Assembly (NCBI GenBank): GCA_964636225.1
Contig: CAZWQM010000005.1
Location: forward strand, 58,107 to 122,106
Direction: 5' to 3'
From: UBA1858 sp964636225
GTDB taxonomy: Bacteria; Pseudomonadota; Gammaproteobacteria; UBA4575
Length of the DNA stretch: 64,000 nucleotides
Both the position numbers and the translations under genes were made by a program. Within the stretch, counting starts at the first letter, position 1. The number at the start of each line of letters is the position of its first letter. Below the pieces are notes generated by a model, which was not told the DNA's origin, did not search any database, and saw only the letters and a program-made list of their open reading frames with translations. This document shows, one piece after another, positions 7,488 through 17,037 of the stretch.

Positions 7488-9401
7488 ATGCAACACGAAT
7501 TTGATGTCATAGTAGTGGGCGGGGGACACGCCGGCACAGAAGCAGCACTGGCTTCTGCGCGCATGGGTGTGCGCACGCTTTTATTGACCCAGAATATCGA
7601 AACCATTGGTCAGATGAGTTGCAACCCGGCCATTGGCGGCATTGGCAAGAGTCATTTAGTGCGTGAAATTGATGCCATGGGGGGCGTCATGGCGACTGCG
7701 GCTGACCGAGCGGGCATCCAGTTCAGAGTGTTGAATCAACGCAAAGGCCCGGCAGTACGTGCAACACGTGCACAAACGGATCGGTCTTTATATCGTCAAG
7801 TGATTCGTTCGGTAGTCGAAAACCAGCCAAATCTGTCTGTCTTTCAGCAGGAAGTGGACGATCTGATTGTAGAACAGGGTCGGGTCAAGGGAGTTTTGAC
7901 TCGCATGGGGCTTAGTTTTAAAGCTTCTGCCGTGATACTTACGGTGGGTACATTTCTTGGTGGAAAAATTTTTGTTGGTCCTCAAACCTATCAGGCGGGG
8001 AGAGCTGGAGATGCTGCCTCCATTCGCCTGGCTGATCGGCTGCGAGAACAACCGCTTGATGTCGATCGGCTGAAAACCGGAACACCGCCGCGCATCGATG
8101 GGCGCTCGATTGATTATTCAAAAATGGAAATTCAGCCAGGTGACGAACCACGGCCGGTATTTTCTTTTATGGGTTCGCGTGATCAACATCCTCAACAAGT
8201 GAATTGTCACATCACTTACACCAATTCGAAAAGCCACGACATCATTCGCGATTCGATGCATGAGTCGCCTATGTACAGCGGCGCGATAAAAGGAATCGGT
8301 CCGCGCTATTGCCCATCTATTGAAGACAAGGTCACTCGATTTGCGGATCGTGAACGCCATCAGGTATTTATTGAGCCGGAAGGATTACACACTCATGAAG
8401 TGTATCCGAATGGTATTTCAACCAGTCTGCCTTATGAAGTGCAATTGAACATGGTGCACACTATCGCAGGTTTGGAAAACTGTCATATCACACGTCCTGG
8501 CTATGCAATTGAATATGACTTCTTTAATCCAACCGGCTTACAGTCCAGTCTGGAAACAAAGTCATTAACAGGATTGTTTTTTGCCGGGCAAATTAATGGC
8601 ACTACAGGATATGAAGAAGCCGCCGCACAGGGTTTAATGGCCGGAATTAATGCAGCACGTGCAGTACTAAATGAAGAGCCCGTAATACTGCGCCGTGACC
8701 AGGCCTATATCGGTGTAATGATTGATGACCTGGTAACTCGCGGAACGCAGGAACCCTACCGCATGTTTACCAGCCGCGCAGAGTATCGATTAATGCTACG
8801 TGAAGATAATGCCGATTTGCGTTTAACGCCGCTGGCTCACGATCTTGGCTTGGTCGACGAAGTTCGATGGGCGCGCTTTTGCTGGAAACAGGAGGCCATC
8901 TTAAAAGAACAAGCCAGACTGGATAAAACTTTCGTTCAGGCGGTTCACTTAACCGAAGAGCAGGGTATTCGTTTATTTGGCAGTAAAATTGAACGTGAGT
9001 ACAGTATGTCCAATCTGTTAAAGCGCCCGGAAGTCAGCTACGCAACATTTTCTGGGCTGGATAAATATGCGCCTTATATACAAGATGAAGAAGTTATAGA
9101 ACAAATCAATATTCAGGCGAAATACGCTGGCTATATGCAACGTCAAACGGCGGAAATAGAAAAAACCAAACGCCTTGAGGATACTCGTATACCGGATAGT
9201 TTTGATTATTATCTGGTAAAAGGCTTATCCAATGAGGTGTTGCAAAAACTCACTGCCATAAAACCCAAAACAGTTAGCCAGGCGTCCAGAATTTCTGGTG
9301 TGACACCCGCGGCCGTATCCTTGTTGCTGGTACATTTAAAAGCACGCCATTCGTTGCTTAATAATTCCTTTCAGGAATCCAGGGCCGCCCAGGATAGCTG
9401 A
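7488..9401 (+). CDS. mnmG: tRNA uridine-5-carboxymethylaminomethyl(34) synthesis enzyme MnmG (GidA)
   Basis: MnmG is the FAD-dependent partner of MnmE in tRNA wobble-uridine modification. The 637-residue product is of normal length. It has the N-terminal FAD-binding glycine motif GGGHAGTEAALASARMG (about residues 11-27) and the family signature GPRYCPSIEDK in the middle. The ATG at 7488 fits the conserved N-terminus (MQHEFDVIVVGGGHAG). It lies between mnmE and rsmG, the usual gid order. Confidence 0.98.
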   Translation: MQHEFDVIVVGGGHAGTEAALASARMGVRTLLLTQNIETIGQMSCNPAIGGIGKSHLVREIDAMGGVMATAADRAGIQFRVLNQRKGPAVRATRAQTDRSLYRQVIRSVVENQPNLSVFQQEVDDLIVEQGRVKGVLTRMGLSFKASAVILTVGTFLGGKIFVGPQTYQAGRAGDAASIRLADRLREQPLDVDRLKTGTPPRIDGRSIDYSKMEIQPGDEPRPVFSFMGSRDQHPQQVNCHITYTNSKSHDIIRDSMHESPMYSGAIKGIGPRYCPSIEDKVTRFADRERHQVFIEPEGLHTHEVYPNGISTSLPYEVQLNMVHTIAGLENCHITRPGYAIEYDFFNPTGLQSSLETKSLTGLFFAGQINGTTGYEEAAAQGLMAGINAARAVLNEEPVILRRDQAYIGVMIDDLVTRGTQEPYRMFTSRAEYRLMLREDNADLRLTPLAHDLGLVDEVRWARFCWKQEAILKEQARLDKTFVQAVHLTEEQGIRLFGSKIEREYSMSNLLKRPEVSYATFSGLDKYAPYIQDEEVIEQINIQAKYAGYMQRQTAEIEKTKRLEDTRIPDSFDYYLVKGLSNEVLQKLTAIKPKTVSQASRISGVTPAAVSLLLVHLKARHSLLNNSFQESRAAQDS

Positions 9402-9432
9402 GCTCTCAGTTGATATAAGCTGCCTGATCTAA

Positions 9433-10050
9433 ATGGAAACTCGCCAATACCTGGATGCCGCAGCCAGGCAGTTAAATACTCTATTGACGGGAACACAACT
9501 GGACAGCCTGCTAAACTATCTTGAAATGATAAAAAAATGGAACCGCGCTTATAATCTTGTTGGCACATCAAGTACCGATGAATTATTGCAAAAGCATATT
9601 CTGGACAGTTTATCGATCATGCAATTCATCCAAATGTCGCCCGTGCTGGATGTCGGCAGTGGCGCTGGCTTGCCAGGTATTCCTTTAGCTATTGCTTTAC
9701 CTGACATATCATTCACTTTACTGGATTCAAATGGAAAAAAAGCCCGATTCATGCGCCAGGTAGCTCTGGAGCTTAAACTAGACAATGTAGAAGTTGTGCA
9801 GACACGAGTAGAAAACTATCACCCCGATGCCGCACCCAGGACAGTAATGTCACGCGCGTTTGCGCCACTTGAAAAAGCCCTGCAAAGCATGACTAGTGTG
9901 TGCGCACCACTCGGCCAGGTACTAATCATGCTGGGGACAAAGCCGATACAGCAGCCATCACATAACGCGATTAAGCGTTTGCAAATAAGCTCTATCAATC
10001 TTCCGGGGCTGGATTCACAACGTCACCTCTTAATTGCTGACAAAGTATGA
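9433..10050 (+). CDS. rsmG: 16S rRNA (guanine(527)-N7)-methyltransferase RsmG (GidB)
   Basis: RsmG methylates G527 of 16S rRNA using S-adenosylmethionine; its loss gives low-level streptomycin resistance in other bacteria. The 205 residues include the SAM-binding motif LDVGSGAGLPGIPLAI (about 71-86) and the preceding HILDSL block. Its stop overlaps the parA ATG by four bases (ATGA), so the two are probably translationally coupled. Confidence 0.96.
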   Translation: METRQYLDAAARQLNTLLTGTQLDSLLNYLEMIKKWNRAYNLVGTSSTDELLQKHILDSLSIMQFIQMSPVLDVGSGAGLPGIPLAIALPDISFTLLDSNGKKARFMRQVALELKLDNVEVVQTRVENYHPDAAPRTVMSRAFAPLEKALQSMTSVCAPLGQVLIMLGTKPIQQPSHNAIKRLQISSINLPGLDSQRHLLIADKV

Positions 10051-10841
10051 TCAATATGTCCAGAATGATTGCGATTACGAATCAAAAAGGCGGGGTAGGT
10101 AAAACGACGACCACGGTTAACCTGGCAGCATCCCTGGCCGCAGCTAAAAGAAAAGTGTTACTTGTGGATCTGGATCCACAGGGAAATGCCACCAGCGGTT
10201 CTGGTGTTGACAAGAGTAGTCTGGAGAAAACCGTGGCTCATGTTCTGCTGGAACAGGAAGCTATTAATGAATGCATCGTCAGCAGTGAAAGTGCGGGATA
10301 CGATGTACTGCCCGCGAACGAACAATTAACAAGTGCCGAAGTTGGTTTGCTTGAAGCGCGCGGTAGAGAATTTAAACTGCGTCGAGCACTTGAAGAAGTC
10401 AGAAATAAATATGACTACATATTAATTGATAGTCCGCCTTCACTAAACATGCTCACTGTAAATGGGTTGGTCGCTGCAAAAAGTGTCATAATTCCTACTC
10501 AATGTGAGTACTATGCATTGGAAGGCTTGTCTGCCTTGCTGGGAACAATTGAGAGAGTGAGACAAACCGCGAATCCCGAACTACAGGTCGAAGGCGTGCT
10601 GCGAACCATGTTTGATCCACGAAATAACCTTGCCAACGATGTATCGTCTCAACTAACCAGTCATTTTGGTGACAGTGTTTATCGTACAATTATTCCCCGA
10701 AACGTCACTTTGGCAGAAGCCCCAAGTCACGGACTACCTGTGATTCGATATGATAAAGGTTCGCGAGGTTCTCTTGCATATATCGCTTTGGCCGGAGAAA
10801 TGCTGAGACGGGAAGAAGCAGCGATGCAGCCAGGAGCATAA
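10047..10841 (+). CDS. parA: Chromosome partitioning ATPase ParA (Soj)
   Basis: ParA is a Walker-type ATPase that binds DNA non-specifically and moves ParB-parS complexes. The 264-residue protein carries the deviant Walker A motif KGGVGKTTTT at residues 14-23, and Walker A' VDLDPQGNAT and Walker B LIDSPPSLNM further on. Starts at 10047, 10056 (MSRM) or 10065 are possible; the first overlaps rsmG. parB follows after 4 bases. With the parS site in recF this makes a complete origin-segregation set. Confidence 0.97.
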   Translation: MINMSRMIAITNQKGGVGKTTTTVNLAASLAAAKRKVLLVDLDPQGNATSGSGVDKSSLEKTVAHVLLEQEAINECIVSSESAGYDVLPANEQLTSAEVGLLEARGREFKLRRALEEVRNKYDYILIDSPPSLNMLTVNGLVAAKSVIIPTQCEYYALEGLSALLGTIERVRQTANPELQVEGVLRTMFDPRNNLANDVSSQLTSHFGDSVYRTIIPRNVTLAEAPSHGLPVIRYDKGSRGSLAYIALAGEMLRREEAAMQPGA

Positions 10842-10845
10842 AATA

Positions 10846-11739
10846 ATGAGTGGTCAAAAAAAGCGTAAAGGACTGGGAAATCTGGGGGTCGATATACTTT
10901 TATCTACCCCTGTTGATGCTGTTCCGAGCAAACAATCTACCCAGACTGATTCGGAGTTACAGTATATCGCTGTCGACCTGGTTGATAGAAGCCCCTATCA
11001 ACCGCGTCAGACTATCACCGAAGAAGGAATTAGCGAGTTAGCGGAGTCGATACGTAGTCAAGGGTTGATTCAGCCCATAGTGGTACGCAAAACGGCGCAT
11101 CGATTTGAGCTGATCGCCGGCGAAAGACGCTGGCGAGCTGCGCAAAAGGCCGGTCTTGATGAGATTCCGGCAGTAATCAAAGAAGTCAACGATGAATCGG
11201 CTGCCGCCATGGCCTTGATAGAGAATCTGCAGCGTGAGAATCTGAATCCTATCGAAGAGGCATTTGCGATTTCCAACCTGACCAAAGAATTTAACTGGAC
11301 CCATCAGGAAGTGGCCGATGTACTTGGTAAAGCACGTGCCACCATCAGTAATATGTTGCGGCTACTGGAGTTGCCCAGTGAAGCGCGCGAATTAATTAAA
11401 CAAAATACACTTTCTATGGGGCACGCACGTGCATTGCTTGCCCTGCCACAAAATCAGCAGAATGCTATGGCTCAAAGCGTTGTGGCAAAAAACTTGAGTG
11501 TTCGACAAACTGAACAGGCGATTCGCAAAATACTTAGCGAAGCAGGCCGGCATGTGGCCGTGCCAAGAAAAGACCCCAACATCCAAAATTTGGAAAATCT
11601 TATTGCTGACACACTTGGCGCCGCGGTTACCATCAAACAAAGCGCGCAATCAAATAAAGGCAGAATTGAGATTCAATACAACAATCTGGATGAACTCGAT
11701 GGCATATTGCGCAAACTTGGTGCGCAAACCAGCCTCTAA
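10846..11739 (+). CDS. parB: Chromosome partitioning protein ParB (Spo0J family)
   Basis: ParB binds parS and spreads as a CTP-dependent clamp to form the segregation complex. In 297 residues I see a short basic N-terminus with an LGNLGVD segment where ParA-stimulating residues usually lie, the CTP-binding motif GERRWRAA (about 91-98) followed by ENLQRENLNPIEEA, a helix-turn-helix (WTHQEVADVLGKARATISN, about 150-168) and a C-terminal dimerisation domain. It is co-transcribed with parA. Confidence 0.97.
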   Translation: MSGQKKRKGLGNLGVDILLSTPVDAVPSKQSTQTDSELQYIAVDLVDRSPYQPRQTITEEGISELAESIRSQGLIQPIVVRKTAHRFELIAGERRWRAAQKAGLDEIPAVIKEVNDESAAAMALIENLQRENLNPIEEAFAISNLTKEFNWTHQEVADVLGKARATISNMLRLLELPSEARELIKQNTLSMGHARALLALPQNQQNAMAQSVVAKNLSVRQTEQAIRKILSEAGRHVAVPRKDPNIQNLENLIADTLGAAVTIKQSAQSNKGRIEIQYNNLDELDGILRKLGAQTSL

Positions 11740-11793
11740 ATGCGTTAAACCCGTGCATTAATTTGGCTGCTTAATATTATTGATGTGCACATG

Positions 11794-11822
11794 TTGAGAT
11801 TTTATGCGTCAGCGCTTATACT
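11794..11822 (+). promoter_or_regulatory. Sigma-70 promoter of the ATP synthase operon
   Basis: TTGAGA (11794-11799) and TATACT (11817-11822) are each 5/6 consensus and are separated by exactly 17 bases. Transcription would begin near 11829, leaving a leader of about 100 bases before atpI. This is the only strong promoter match in the 187-base parB-atpI gap. Confidence 0.65.
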
Positions 11823-11926
11823 CCGCGCCGCGAGCAAATTTCGTTTGTAGTTGATGGGCTTAAGCGCATCACAAAAGAATAATTCACTACAGACGCAAGA
11901 GAGCATCAAAATTCACTGGGAACTGC

Positions 11927-12319
11927 TTGAATAGGTTAAACAAGTTGACGGGCAGGCGGTCGCTGGTAAGTAAAATAATAATCACCCAGGTAATCGTCAG
12001 CTGTGTATTTGCGCTATGTATGAGCTACCAGGGAATGCTGGTCGCGTTTTCAGCGGTGCTTGGAGGGTTTATTTGTGTCATCCCAAATTTTTATTTGGCA
12101 CGCAAATTACTCGCTAAAAAAACTGCCGATGTAAATCAGCTAAGAAATACTCTGTATGCAGCAGAAATTGGCAAAATTATATTGACTGCATCACTTTTTG
12201 CAGGAGTATTTGCGACTCAGGAATGGATACATCCAGTAGCACTGCTGGCTGGGTTTGGATTGGTGCAACTAACTCACTGGCTAACTCCGGTAGTTATGTC
12301 GGCTATAAACAAAAATTAG
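11927..12319 (+). CDS. atpI: ATP synthase accessory protein AtpI
   Basis: AtpI is a small membrane protein thought to help assemble the c-ring. The 130-residue product uses a TTG start and has four hydrophobic segments (about 16-35, 40-58, 75-95 and 100-122). The signature region FSAVLGGFICVIPNFYLARK matches the gammaproteobacterial AtpI family. It is the first gene of the atp operon, 12 bases before atpB. The TTG start is chosen because no better in-frame start precedes the conserved region. Confidence 0.9.
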   Translation: MNRLNKLTGRRSLVSKIIITQVIVSCVFALCMSYQGMLVAFSAVLGGFICVIPNFYLARKLLAKKTADVNQLRNTLYAAEIGKIILTASLFAGVFATQEWIHPVALLAGFGLVQLTHWLTPVVMSAINKN

Positions 12320-12331
12320 GGAAAAATTGAA

Positions 12332-13192
12332 ATGTCGAGCGAAGAAGGCTTAACCGCCTCGGGCTACATCAAACATCACTTGACCAATCTTACCTTTGGT
12401 AGGACACACGATGGTCATTGGGGCTTTGCTCACAATGGTCAGGAAGCTGCCGATATGGGCTTCTGGGCAATCCACGTGGATACCATGTTTTGGTCTATCT
12501 TCCTGGGCGCGATTCTAATGTATATATTTTCACGCGCAGCCAAGTCGGCCACAGCAGGAATCCCGAACGGTATGGTCAATTTCATTGAGTGGGTGATTGA
12601 ATTCATAGACGACAATGTGAAAAGTACCTTCCATGGCAAAACACCGATCGTGGCTCCAATGGCACTGACGATTTTTATTTGGGTGTTGGCAATGAACCTA
12701 ATGGATTTAGTCCCGGTGGATTGGATTCCACATCTGGCGACAGCGTTAGGTGTGCATTATATGAAAGTTGTGCCGACTACTGATCCAAATGCCACAATGG
12801 GTATGTCGCTGACAGTCTTTTTGCTGGTTTTATTTTATAGCATCAAAGTAAAGGGGTTTGGTGGGTTCGTAGGAGAATTGACACTGCAGCCATTTAACGC
12901 AAAGTTTCCCTTCAACATTATTTTGATGCCAATTAACTTATTTTTAGAAGGTGTAGCGCTTCTAGCAAAGCCTGTATCACTTGGTTTGCGATTATTTGGA
13001 AACTTATATGCCGGTGAGATGATTTTTATATTGATCGCACTGATGTATGGGGGTGGTGTAGCACTCGCCGCATCTGGAGGTATACTGCAACTTGCATGGG
13101 CAATTTTCCATATTCTAGTGGTAGTACTTCAGGCATTTATATTTATGGTGTTGACGATTGTTTATCTAAACATGGCACACGAACATCATTAA
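12332..13192 (+). CDS. atpB: F1Fo ATP synthase subunit a
   Basis: Subunit a forms the proton half-channels of Fo against the c-ring. The 286-residue, strongly hydrophobic protein carries the conserved SLGLRLFGNLYAGEMI segment, with the essential arginine near residue 220, and a long N-terminal periplasmic stretch typical of proteobacteria. It lies between atpI and atpE. Length and motif are normal. Confidence 0.97.
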   Translation: MSSEEGLTASGYIKHHLTNLTFGRTHDGHWGFAHNGQEAADMGFWAIHVDTMFWSIFLGAILMYIFSRAAKSATAGIPNGMVNFIEWVIEFIDDNVKSTFHGKTPIVAPMALTIFIWVLAMNLMDLVPVDWIPHLATALGVHYMKVVPTTDPNATMGMSLTVFLLVLFYSIKVKGFGGFVGELTLQPFNAKFPFNIILMPINLFLEGVALLAKPVSLGLRLFGNLYAGEMIFILIALMYGGGVALAASGGILQLAWAIFHILVVVLQAFIFMVLTIVYLNMAHEHH

Positions 13193-13235
13193 TCGAATCT
13201 TAATTAAACATCAACATAAGTAGAGCGGAGACGTT

Positions 13236-13469
13236 ATGGAATTAGCACAAGCAATTATTTTCTTAGCTGGCGGAGTATTAATGGGCCTAGGAGCACTTGG
13301 TGCAGCGATTGGTATCGGTAACTTAGGTGGTAAATATATGGAAGGTATTGCTCGCCAACCTGAATTAATCCCTATGCTACGTACTCAAATGTTTATTGTT
13401 CTAGGTCTTGTGGATGCCGTTCCTATGATTGCAGTAGGTATCGCGTTCTACATGATTTTTGCCCTGTAA
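13236..13469 (+). CDS. atpE: F1Fo ATP synthase subunit c
   Basis: Subunit c forms the rotating ring of Fo. The 77 residues make two transmembrane helices joined by the polar loop ARQPE (about 39-43). The proton-binding carboxylate is Asp60 in GLVDAVPMIAVG. The glycine-rich first helix (LGALGAAIGIGNLGG) is typical. The residues look like a proton-type ring; I see no sodium-type ligand set. Confidence 0.97.
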   Translation: MELAQAIIFLAGGVLMGLGALGAAIGIGNLGGKYMEGIARQPELIPMLRTQMFIVLGLVDAVPMIAVGIAFYMIFAL

Positions 13470-13515
13470 GGCTGAGTGTAAGACCTGTAAGTTTATAAAC
13501 GAATGAGGTGTTAAG

Positions 13516-13986
13516 GTGAATATAAACGCCACCCTGATAGGACAATCAATTGCTTTCTTAGTGTTTGTTTGGTTCTGCATGAAGTTTGTTTGGCCGCCGA
13601 TTACGGGAGCGTTAGCTGAACGTAAAAAGAAAATCGCGGAAGGTCTAGAGGCTGCAGAGCGAGGATTGCAGTCACAAGAACAAGCGCAAGCTCAGGTGCA
13701 GATTCAAATAACAGAAGCAAAGCAGAAGGCGTCTGAAATAATCAATCAAGCACAAAAACGTGCTAATGAGATTGTTGAAGAAGCCAAAGGTACGGCAACA
13801 CAAGAAGGCGCGCGCATTAAAGCCGCGGCGCACTCTGATATCGAAAAAGAAATTAACCGAGCTAAAGAACAGCTGCGTTCTCAAGTATCGGCGCTGGCAA
13901 TTGCCGGCGCAGAAAAGGTGCTAAATAAAGAAATCAATGCAGACGCTCATCGAGCGGTGCTTGATGATCTTGCGGCACAAATTTAA
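13516..13986 (+). CDS. atpF: F1Fo ATP synthase subunit b
   Basis: Subunit b is the peripheral stalk. The GTG start gives 156 residues, matching the Escherichia coli length. One N-terminal membrane helix (about 6-24, ending in WPPITGALAERKKKI) is followed by a long charged, Ala/Glu/Gln-rich coiled coil. The gene is preceded by GAGGTG at a suitable distance. It lies in the standard order between atpE and atpH. Confidence 0.96.
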   Translation: MNINATLIGQSIAFLVFVWFCMKFVWPPITGALAERKKKIAEGLEAAERGLQSQEQAQAQVQIQITEAKQKASEIINQAQKRANEIVEEAKGTATQEGARIKAAAHSDIEKEINRAKEQLRSQVSALAIAGAEKVLNKEINADAHRAVLDDLAAQI

Positions 13987-13995
13987 GGAAATCCG

Positions 13996-14532
13996 GTGTC
14001 AGAATTAATTACTGCAGCACGACCGTACGCAAGAGCAGCCTTCGCATACGCATCTGATAATAGTGCGGTAACAGAGTGGGCAGAGATGTTAAGTTTTTGT
14101 GCAGCTGTTGCTGAAGATGCAACAATGAAAGCTGCATTAGATCAACCCACACTTAATCGTCAGCAGAAAGGCGATTTATTTAACCAAGTGTGCGTCGATA
14201 AATTAAATGATCAAGGTAAAAATTTTATCAAAATGCTGGCTGAAAATGATCGTATTGCTTTATTGCCTGATATTGCTGTGCTCTTTCATCACTATCAGTC
14301 AGATGCTGAAGGTGTGATTGATGCTGAACTTATCAGTGCATTAGACGTTAGTGATCAGCAAGTACAAGCCATTGCAGCATCCTTAACGAAACGTCTTGGA
14401 AAGAAAGTCTCGCTAACAACAAAAATTGATGGATCACTTATAGGTGGTGCAGTAATACGTGCCGGTGACATGGTAATTGATGGATCAGTACGTGGACGTT
14501 TAGAAAAATTATCCAGCGCCCTTAGTAATTAA
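13996..14532 (+). CDS. atpH: F1Fo ATP synthase subunit delta
   Basis: Subunit delta joins the top of F1 to the b-stalk. A GTG start 9 bases after atpF gives 178 residues. The family N-terminus ARPYARAAFAYA (about 8-19) and the C-terminal block GSLIGGAVIRAGDMVIDGSV (about 147-166) are clear. It is followed by atpA after 37 bases. Confidence 0.96.
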   Translation: MSELITAARPYARAAFAYASDNSAVTEWAEMLSFCAAVAEDATMKAALDQPTLNRQQKGDLFNQVCVDKLNDQGKNFIKMLAENDRIALLPDIAVLFHHYQSDAEGVIDAELISALDVSDQQVQAIAASLTKRLGKKVSLTTKIDGSLIGGAVIRAGDMVIDGSVRGRLEKLSSALSN

Positions 14533-14569
14533 AGAATTTAGATTAATATAGAGTTCAAGAGGAATTCAT

Positions 14570-16111
14570 ATGCAACTCAACCCAACAGAAATAACAAGCT
14601 TAATCAAACAACGTATTGACAAGTTTGAAGCTGCGTCAGAAGCGCGAACAGAAGGAACCGTGGTCGGTGTGACTGATGGTATTGTTAGAATTCACGGGCT
14701 GGCCGATGTGGTCTCTGGTGAAATGATCGAGTTCCAGGGCAACATTTTTGGAATGGCGTTGAACCTGGAGCGTGATTCTGTTGGTGCGGTAGTCCTTGGC
14801 GATTACAAATCTATTTCTGAAGGTGACAAGGTTAAATGTACAGGTAACATTTTAGAAGTTCCAACTGGCCCAGAACTATTGGGCAGGGTAGTCAACTCAC
14901 TAGGTGAGCCAATTGATGGCAAAGGCCCAATCAACGCAACACTTTCCTCGCCAATTGAAAAGATTGCGCCTGGCGTGATTGAACGTAAATCCGTAGACCA
15001 GCCTGTACAAACAGGTTTGAAATCAATTGACGCGATGGTACCCATTGGTCGTGGTCAGCGTGAGTTAATTATTGGTGACCGTCAAACAGGTAAGACAGCC
15101 GTTGCGCTGGATGCCATCATTAACCAAAAAGGTACCGGTGTTAAATGTATCTATGTTGCTATTGGTCAAAAGAACTCATCGGTAGCAAACGTTGTACGTA
15201 AGCTGGAAGAGCATGGCGCAATGGAACATACCATTGTTGTATCAGCTGCCGCAGCGGAATCCGCAGCCATGCAATATATTGCGCCTTACTCAGGATGCAC
15301 AATGGGCGAATACTTCCGCGACCGTGGTGAAGATGCGCTAATTATTTACGATGATTTATCCAAGCAGGCAGTTGCATATAGACAAGTTTCACTTCTATTA
15401 CGTCGTCCACCAGGCCGTGAAGCATATCCCGGCGATGTATTCTATTTGCACTCAAGATTGCTAGAGAGAGCTTCTCGTGTAAATGAGGAATATGTGGAAG
15501 CGTTTACTAATGGAGAAGTTAAAGGCAAGACGGGTTCATTAACCGCGTTACCTATAATTGAAACACAGGCCGGTGACGTATCTGCATTCGTACCGACCAA
15601 CGTAATTTCAATTACTGACGGACAGATATTTCTTGAATCTAATTTGTTTAATGCAGGATTCCGTCCGGCTATCAACGCGGGTCTTTCAGTATCACGTGTG
15701 GGTGGTGCAGCTCAGACTAAGATCATCAAGAAATTGGGCGGCGGTGTGCGTTTGGCGTTGGCACAATATCGTGAGTTGGCCGCATTCTCACAGTTTGCTT
15801 CCGATCTTGATGAGCAGACAAGAAAGCAACTGGAACGAGGTGAACGAGTAATGGAGCTAATGAAACAAGCTCAATACTCGCCATTGTCTGTAGGTGAAAT
15901 GGCAGTATCTCTGTACGCCGCTGATAAAGGTTACATAGATGATGTGCCAAAGAACAAAGTAGTGGCCTTTGAATCTGCATTACATAATTATTTGCGTTCA
16001 AGTCAGAAAGATCTGTTAGATAAGATTAATCAAACCGGTGACTATAACGATCAAATAGAGGCGAGTATTAAAGCCGCAGTCGAAGCCTTTAAAGCAAATA
16101 ATGTCTGGTAA
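14570..16111 (+). CDS. atpA: F1Fo ATP synthase subunit alpha
   Basis: Subunit alpha alternates with beta in the F1 hexamer and holds regulatory nucleotide sites. The 513-residue protein has normal length. The P-loop GDRQTGKTA is at about 169-177, and the conserved ASRVNEEYVEAFTNGEVKGK region and PAINAGLSVSRVGGAAQ follow. An AGAGGAA ribosome-binding site precedes the ATG. The gene is intact. Confidence 0.98.
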   Translation: MQLNPTEITSLIKQRIDKFEAASEARTEGTVVGVTDGIVRIHGLADVVSGEMIEFQGNIFGMALNLERDSVGAVVLGDYKSISEGDKVKCTGNILEVPTGPELLGRVVNSLGEPIDGKGPINATLSSPIEKIAPGVIERKSVDQPVQTGLKSIDAMVPIGRGQRELIIGDRQTGKTAVALDAIINQKGTGVKCIYVAIGQKNSSVANVVRKLEEHGAMEHTIVVSAAAAESAAMQYIAPYSGCTMGEYFRDRGEDALIIYDDLSKQAVAYRQVSLLLRRPPGREAYPGDVFYLHSRLLERASRVNEEYVEAFTNGEVKGKTGSLTALPIIETQAGDVSAFVPTNVISITDGQIFLESNLFNAGFRPAINAGLSVSRVGGAAQTKIIKKLGGGVRLALAQYRELAAFSQFASDLDEQTRKQLERGERVMELMKQAQYSPLSVGEMAVSLYAADKGYIDDVPKNKVVAFESALHNYLRSSQKDLLDKINQTGDYNDQIEASIKAAVEAFKANNVW

Positions 16112-16116
16112 GTAAT

Positions 16117-16983
16117 ATGTCTGGCGCGAAACAAATACGAACCCAGATTGCGAGTATTAAGAATACTCAAAAAATCACAAAAGCAATGGAAATGGTAGCA
16201 GCGAGTAAAATGCGCAAAGCGCAAGATCGCATGAATGCCACACGTCCATATGCCATTAAAATTAAACAGGTAATTAGTCATCTAGCATCTGCACATTCAG
16301 AATATAAGCACCCGTATATGACGGAACGTGAAAATGTGAAGCGCGCCGGCATTATTATTATTTCTACTGATCGGGGTCTCTGCGGTGGTTTAAATATAAA
16401 CCTGTTTAAGGCCGTGCTTAAATTAGTTAAACAATATCATGATCAAAATGTAGAGATCGATCTTAGTATCGTTGGCTCTAAAGGTATGGCATTTTTTAGG
16501 CGCATAAAAGGACTTAATGTTGTGTCGCATGTAAATAACATTGGCGATACAGTGCACATGAATGAAATTATTGGTCCGATTAAAGTCATGCTGGATGCCT
16601 ATTGTGAAGGCGCCATTGACCGTTTGCACCTGGTCGAGAATGAATTTGTAAACACCATGACTCAGTCAGCACGAGAATCTACACTTCTGCCATTGCCTAA
16701 AGAGGAAGAACAAGTACGAGAGCATCACTGGGATTACATCTACGAACCTGATGCTAAAGATGTACTTGACTCTTTATTAGTTCGATATATTGAATCTATT
16801 GTCTATCGTGCAGTAGTAGAAAACGTTGCTTGTGAAATGTCAGCACGGATGATCGCTATGAAAAGTGCATCTGATAATGCAGGTAATCTTATTGATGATC
16901 TACAGCTTGTCTATAACAAAGCCCGTCAGGCATCAATTACTCAAGAATTGTCAGAAATCGTCGGTGGTGCTGCTGCGGTATAG
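16117..16983 (+). CDS. atpG: F1Fo ATP synthase subunit gamma
   Basis: Subunit gamma is the central rotor shaft. The 288-residue product begins MSGAKQIRTQIASIKNTQKI, the hallmark N-terminal helix, and ends with the matching C-terminal coiled-coil helix (NKARQASITQELSEIVGGAA). The internal STDRGLCGGLN motif is present (about 86-96). It starts 5 bases after the atpA stop. Confidence 0.97.
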   Translation: MSGAKQIRTQIASIKNTQKITKAMEMVAASKMRKAQDRMNATRPYAIKIKQVISHLASAHSEYKHPYMTERENVKRAGIIIISTDRGLCGGLNINLFKAVLKLVKQYHDQNVEIDLSIVGSKGMAFFRRIKGLNVVSHVNNIGDTVHMNEIIGPIKVMLDAYCEGAIDRLHLVENEFVNTMTQSARESTLLPLPKEEEQVREHHWDYIYEPDAKDVLDSLLVRYIESIVYRAVVENVACEMSARMIAMKSASDNAGNLIDDLQLVYNKARQASITQELSEIVGGAAAV

Positions 16984-17037
16984 CTGTAAAGAATTTGTAG
17001 TTAAGAATATTTAAGATTGAAGTAACGAGGAATTAAC

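Noticed and set aside
12470..12481. ATCCACGTGGAT in atpB, considered as a parS half-match
   Set aside because: Only the central ten bases match; the outer TGTT/AACA arms are absent.
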